Shown here: positions 61,610 through 64,000 of the stretch, one piece after another
How the letters are laid out: each line of letters starts with the position of its first letter
How positions within the stretch are numbered: position 1 is the first letter of the stretch
Assembly (NCBI RefSeq): GCF_008632955.1
Contig: NZ_CP043959.1
Span: 1,116,001 to 1,180,000 of the forward strand
Source: Streptomyces tendae
Lineage (GTDB): Bacteria; Actinomycetota; Actinomycetes; Streptomycetales; Streptomycetaceae
Length of the DNA: 64,000 nucleotides
Direction of reading: 5' to 3'
The notes under the pieces: generated by a model
What the model saw: only the letters and a program-made list of their open reading frames with translations
Database searches by the model: none
Told to the model about the DNA's origin: nothing
Made by a program: the position numbers and the translations under genes

Positions 61610-61933
61610 TCAGTGCGCGGAGCCCGAGAGCTGCAGTCCGATCACACCGAGGATCACCAGGCTGATCGAGACGATCTTCAGCGTCGACACCAGGTCGTCG
61701 AGGAACACCATCCCGTAGATGGCCGTCCCCGCCGCCCCGATGCCCGTCCACACCGCGTACGCCGGTCCCACGTCCAGCTTCTTCAGCGCCAGGGTCAGCA
61801 GTCCGAAGCTGCCGAGCGCGAACGCGCAGAAGGCGATGGTGGGCCAGAGCCGGGTGAAGCCGTGCGACAGCTTCAGACACACGGCGAAACCGGTCTCGAG
61901 CAACCCGGCGACGATGACCAGCAGCCACGCCAT
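61610..61933 (-). CDS. Small multidrug resistance family exporter, SugE/Gdx type
   Basis: 107 aa, ATG at 61933 with GGAGG 4 nt upstream; the frame is open back to 62005. Four membrane helices: AWLLVIVAGLLETGFAVCLK with the essential Glu near residue 13, LWPTIAFCAFALGSFGLLTLAL, GPAYAVWTGIGAAGTAIYGMVFL and LKIVSISLVILGVIGLQL. LKLSHGFTRL and AYAVWTGIGA match SugE/Gdx, the guanidinium-exporting branch of SMR, better than EmrE. It works as a dual-topology dimer. No guanidine riboswitch is seen upstream. An extended -10 element is present. Confidence 0.88.
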   Translation of the reverse strand: MAWLLVIVAGLLETGFAVCLKLSHGFTRLWPTIAFCAFALGSFGLLTLALKKLDVGPAYAVWTGIGAAGTAIYGMVFLDDLVSTLKIVSISLVILGVIGLQLSGSAH

Positions 61934-61996
61934 GTGTCCTCCCGCATTCCCCGCGTACAGTGACCGCTTCGTCAGGTTCGTGTCCGGCTCGGTGCG

Positions 61997-62002
61997 ATTA
62001 TG
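61997..62002 (-). promoter_or_regulatory. Extended -10 element of the SMR exporter gene
   Basis: On the minus strand TG-CATAAT, the -10 hexamer at 61997-62002 with TG directly upstream. It is about 64 bp before the ATG. A -35 match is poor, as is usual with an extended -10. Confidence 0.45.
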
Positions 62003-62040
62003 CACTTACCGGCCGCGGGTCAGGGCAAACACGGCGGAGG

Positions 62041-63051
62041 TCAGTCCCCGTCGGTGCGTTCCCGCGCGGCGAGCAGCCGCCGCAGCGAGTACAGCCGCGC
62101 CGGGTCCGCGTGGCCCTCCTCCACCCAGGCGTCCAGCGCGCAGTCCGGCTCGTCGTGGCTGCACGCGCGCGGACAGCCCTCCGTACCCGGCTCCAGGTCG
62201 GGGAAGGCGTGGATCACCCGTGAGGGGTCGACGTGCGCCAGCCCGAAGGACCGCACGCCCGGGGTGTCGATCACCCAGCCCTCGTCCCCCGCGAGCGGCA
62301 GCGCCAGCGCGGACGTGGTGGTGTGCCGGCCGCGCCCGGTCACCGCGTTGACGTGCCCGGTGATCCGCCGTTGGTCCTCCGGGACGAGTGCGTTCACCAG
62401 GGTCGTCTTGCCGACGCCGGAGTGCCCCACGAGCGCCGTGATCCGCCCGTCGAGCTGCTCGCGCACCCGCTCCACCGCCTCGCCGCTCTCCAGCTCGGCG
62501 CGGCTGGTGACGACGTACGGGATGTCGAGCGCGCCGTACAGCTCGAGCAGCTTGTCCGGGGGTGCGAGGTCGGACTTGGTGAGGACCAGCAGCGGCTCGA
62601 GTCCGCCGTCGAAGGCGGCGACCAGGCAGCGGTCGATCAGCCGCGGCCGGGGCTCGGGGTCGGCGAGGGCGGTCACCACGGCGAGCTGGTCGGCGTTGGC
62701 CACGACCACCCGCTCGTAGGGATCGTCGTCGTCGGCGGTACGGCGCAGCACCGACGAGCGCTCCTCGATCCGCACGATCCTGGCGAGGGTGTCCTTCTTG
62801 CCGGACAGGTCACCCACGATGGCGACCCGGTCGCCCACCACGGCCGCCTTGCGGCCCAGTTCACGGGCCTTCATCGCGGTGATGACCCGGTCCTCGACCA
62901 GGCACGTCAGCCGGCCCCGGTCGACCGTGAGGACCATGCCCTCGGTGGCGTCCTCGTGCTTGGGCCGGATGTGGGTGCGCGGCCGGTTGCCCTTGCGGTT
63001 GGGGCGGGAGCGGATGTCGTCCTCGTCGGTGTGCTTGCCGTAGCGGCGCAT
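62041..63051 (-). CDS. rsgA: Small ribosomal subunit biogenesis GTPase RsgA
   Basis: 336 aa, ATG start. It shows the circularly permuted GTPase order: OB-fold first (residues 40-110), then LTKSD (G4), GHSGVGKTTLV (G1), GRGRHTTT (G2) and DTPGVRSFG (G3). The C-terminal zinc knuckle is EGCPRACSHDEPDCAL. RsgA (YjeQ) checks late 30S subunit maturation and is activated by the ribosome. Its ATG is 9 bp after the aroA stop, so the two are likely one operon with rsgA second. Length and motifs are typical. Confidence 0.94.
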   Translation of the reverse strand: MRRYGKHTDEDDIRSRPNRKGNRPRTHIRPKHEDATEGMVLTVDRGRLTCLVEDRVITAMKARELGRKAAVVGDRVAIVGDLSGKKDTLARIVRIEERSSVLRRTADDDDPYERVVVANADQLAVVTALADPEPRPRLIDRCLVAAFDGGLEPLLVLTKSDLAPPDKLLELYGALDIPYVVTSRAELESGEAVERVREQLDGRITALVGHSGVGKTTLVNALVPEDQRRITGHVNAVTGRGRHTTTSALALPLAGDEGWVIDTPGVRSFGLAHVDPSRVIHAFPDLEPGTEGCPRACSHDEPDCALDAWVEEGHADPARLYSLRRLLAARERTDGD

Positions 63052-63060
63052 GGTGAACCC

Positions 63061-64000
63061 CTAGGCCCCGAGCATCCCGGTCCACAGCTCGGGGAAGTCC
63101 GGAAGGGTCTTCGCCGTGGTCGCCACGTTCTCGATCTGGACGCCGTCGACTGCCAGGCCGATGATCGCACCGGCGGTGGCCATGCGGTGGTCCTCGTAGG
63201 TGTGGAAGACGCCGCCGTGCAGCCGCCGCGGGCGGATGTGCAGGCCGTCGGCCGTCTCGGTGACGTCGCCGCCCAGCTCGTTGATCTCCTTGGTGAGCGC
63301 GGCCAGCCGGTCCGTCTCGTGCAGCCGCAGATGGGCCACGCCCCGCAGGGTCGAGGGGGAGTCCGCGAGGGCCGCGACAGCCGCGACGCCCGGCGTCAGC
63401 TCGCCCACCTCGCCGAGGTCCACGTCGATGCCGTGCACCGCCCCGGAGCCGGTGAAGAGCAGCCCGTACTCGGTCAGCTCGCAGGAACCACCCATCTCGG
63501 TGAAGATCTCCCGCAGCCGGTCACCGGGCTGGGTGGTCCGCGCGGGCCAGTCGGGGATCACCACCTTGCCGCCGGTGACCAGCGCGGCCGCGAGGAACGG
63601 CTGCGCGTTGGACAGGTCCGGCTCGACGGTCAGGTCCCGGCCCAGCAGGGCGCCCGGCGTGACCCGCCAGACGTTCGGCTCGCCGCCCGACTCGGGGGTG
63701 TCGACCTGAGCGCCCACCGTGCGGAGCATGTCGACGGTCATCCGGATGTGCGGCATCGACGGCAGCGTCGCGCCCGTGTGCCGCACCTCCACGCCCTGGT
63801 TGAAACGCGGCGCCGACAGCAGCAGCGCGCTGACGAACTGTGAGGACGAGGAGGCGTCGACCTCCACGGTCCCGCCCTCCAGCGCGCCCCCGCCGTGCAC
63901 CGTCATCGGCAGCGCGCCGCGGTCGTCGTCGTCGATCCGGGCGCCGAGCGTGCGCAGCGCGTCGATGACGCCGTTCAGGGGACGCTCGTGCGAGCGCGGG
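63061..64000 (-). CDS. aroA: 3-phosphoshikimate 1-carboxyvinyltransferase (EPSP synthase), 5' end beyond window
   Basis: At least 312 C-terminal residues; the N-terminal part lies past position 64000. Signatures seen: [50 protein letters not shown] (equivalent of LRxKESDR) and the active-site ending [13 protein letters not shown]. The enzyme joins phosphoenolpyruvate to shikimate-3-phosphate in aromatic amino-acid synthesis. The frame is open to the window edge with no stop. It precedes rsgA by 9 bp. Confidence 0.95.
   Translation of the reverse strand, partial: PRSHERPLNGVIDALRTLGARIDDDDRGALPMTVHGGGALEGGTVEVDASSSSQFVSALLLSAPRFNQGVEVRHTGATLPSMPHIRMTVDMLRTVGAQVDTPESGGEPNVWRVTPGALLGRDLTVEPDLSNAQPFLAAALVTGGKVVIPDWPARTTQPGDRLREIFTEMGGSCELTEYGLLFTGSGAVHGIDVDLGEVGELTPGVAAVAALADSPSTLRGVAHLRLHETDRLAALTKEINELGGDVTETADGLHIRPRRLHGGVFHTYEDHRMATAGAIIGLAVDGVQIENVATTAKTLPDFPELWTGMLGA

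Noticed and set aside
61934..62040. Guanidine riboswitch before the SugE/Gdx-type gene
   Set aside because: Two ACGA tetramers are present but no flanking complementary stems form mini-ykkC hairpins, and there is no room for a ykkC-I fold.

Overview
The window is chromosomal DNA of a high-GC actinomycete and almost certainly a Streptomyces. Supporting signs are the very high GC content, frequent GTG starts, WhiB-like and Fur-type CatR regulators, AdnAB in place of RecBCD, mycoredoxin, DUF3107, DUF3152 and DUF5709 proteins, and initiator tRNA genes without an encoded CCA. Gene content and order look like a conserved core region (from a DEAD-box helicase through moeZ, adnAB, uvrD2, wblC, moaE and katA to hisN, rsgA and aroA). 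I see no prophage, insertion sequence or CRISPR array.

Layout. 0-8.7 kb: a 58-aa protein behind a SigR-type promoter, a NYN nuclease-like protein, a lipoprotein, an alpha/beta hydrolase, a DEAD-box RNA helicase with a long basic repeat tail, a ferritin-like protein, DUF3107, a TetR regulator and DUF5709. 8.9-11.7 kb: a hydrolase and a membrane-anchored DUF3152 protein with a metzincin-type zinc motif. 11.9-16.7 kb: a translationally coupled cassette that resembles a reduced Pel exopolysaccharide system (PelF-like glycosyltransferase, polytopic membrane protein, small ORF, NAD-sugar epimerase, polygalactosaminidase-like protein). 16.7-24 kb: SigR-type moeZ, two tandem secreted tripeptidyl-peptidase-like lipoproteins, and a pseudokinase/MprF-like membrane fusion. 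24.2-37.2 kb: a DNA repair and redox block: alkyltransferase-like gene (frameshifted), adnA (frameshifted), adnB, an M20 peptidase, nudC, mycoredoxin (SigR-type) and uvrD2.

37.2-42.4 kb: wblC with an attenuator leader and upstream ORF, small proteins, an ABC1/AarF kinase-like protein overlapping an orphan TOMM-type ThiF protein, and a YgjP-like metallopeptidase. 42.5-45.7 kb: a three-gene AIM24 cassette, the first gene fused to TerD. 45.7-54.8 kb: Nudix, DUF2342, an SDR, moaE, a Lon-like PDZ protease, a PPA1309-family protein and a UPF0182 membrane protein. 54.8-57.3 kb: two identical initiator tRNA genes flanking a Sel1/TPR-type repeat protein. 57.3-64 kb: catR and katA with an operator between the -35 and -10, a CBS protein, hisN, TetR, an SMR exporter, and rsgA-aroA (aroA runs off the right edge).

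The most useful second looks are the Pel-like cassette, the TerD/AIM24 and ThiF/ABC1 clusters, the wblC leader, three SigR-consensus promoters, widespread apparent leaderless starts, and a run of small deletions between 19.6 and 26.4 kb that either break three genes or are assembly errors.
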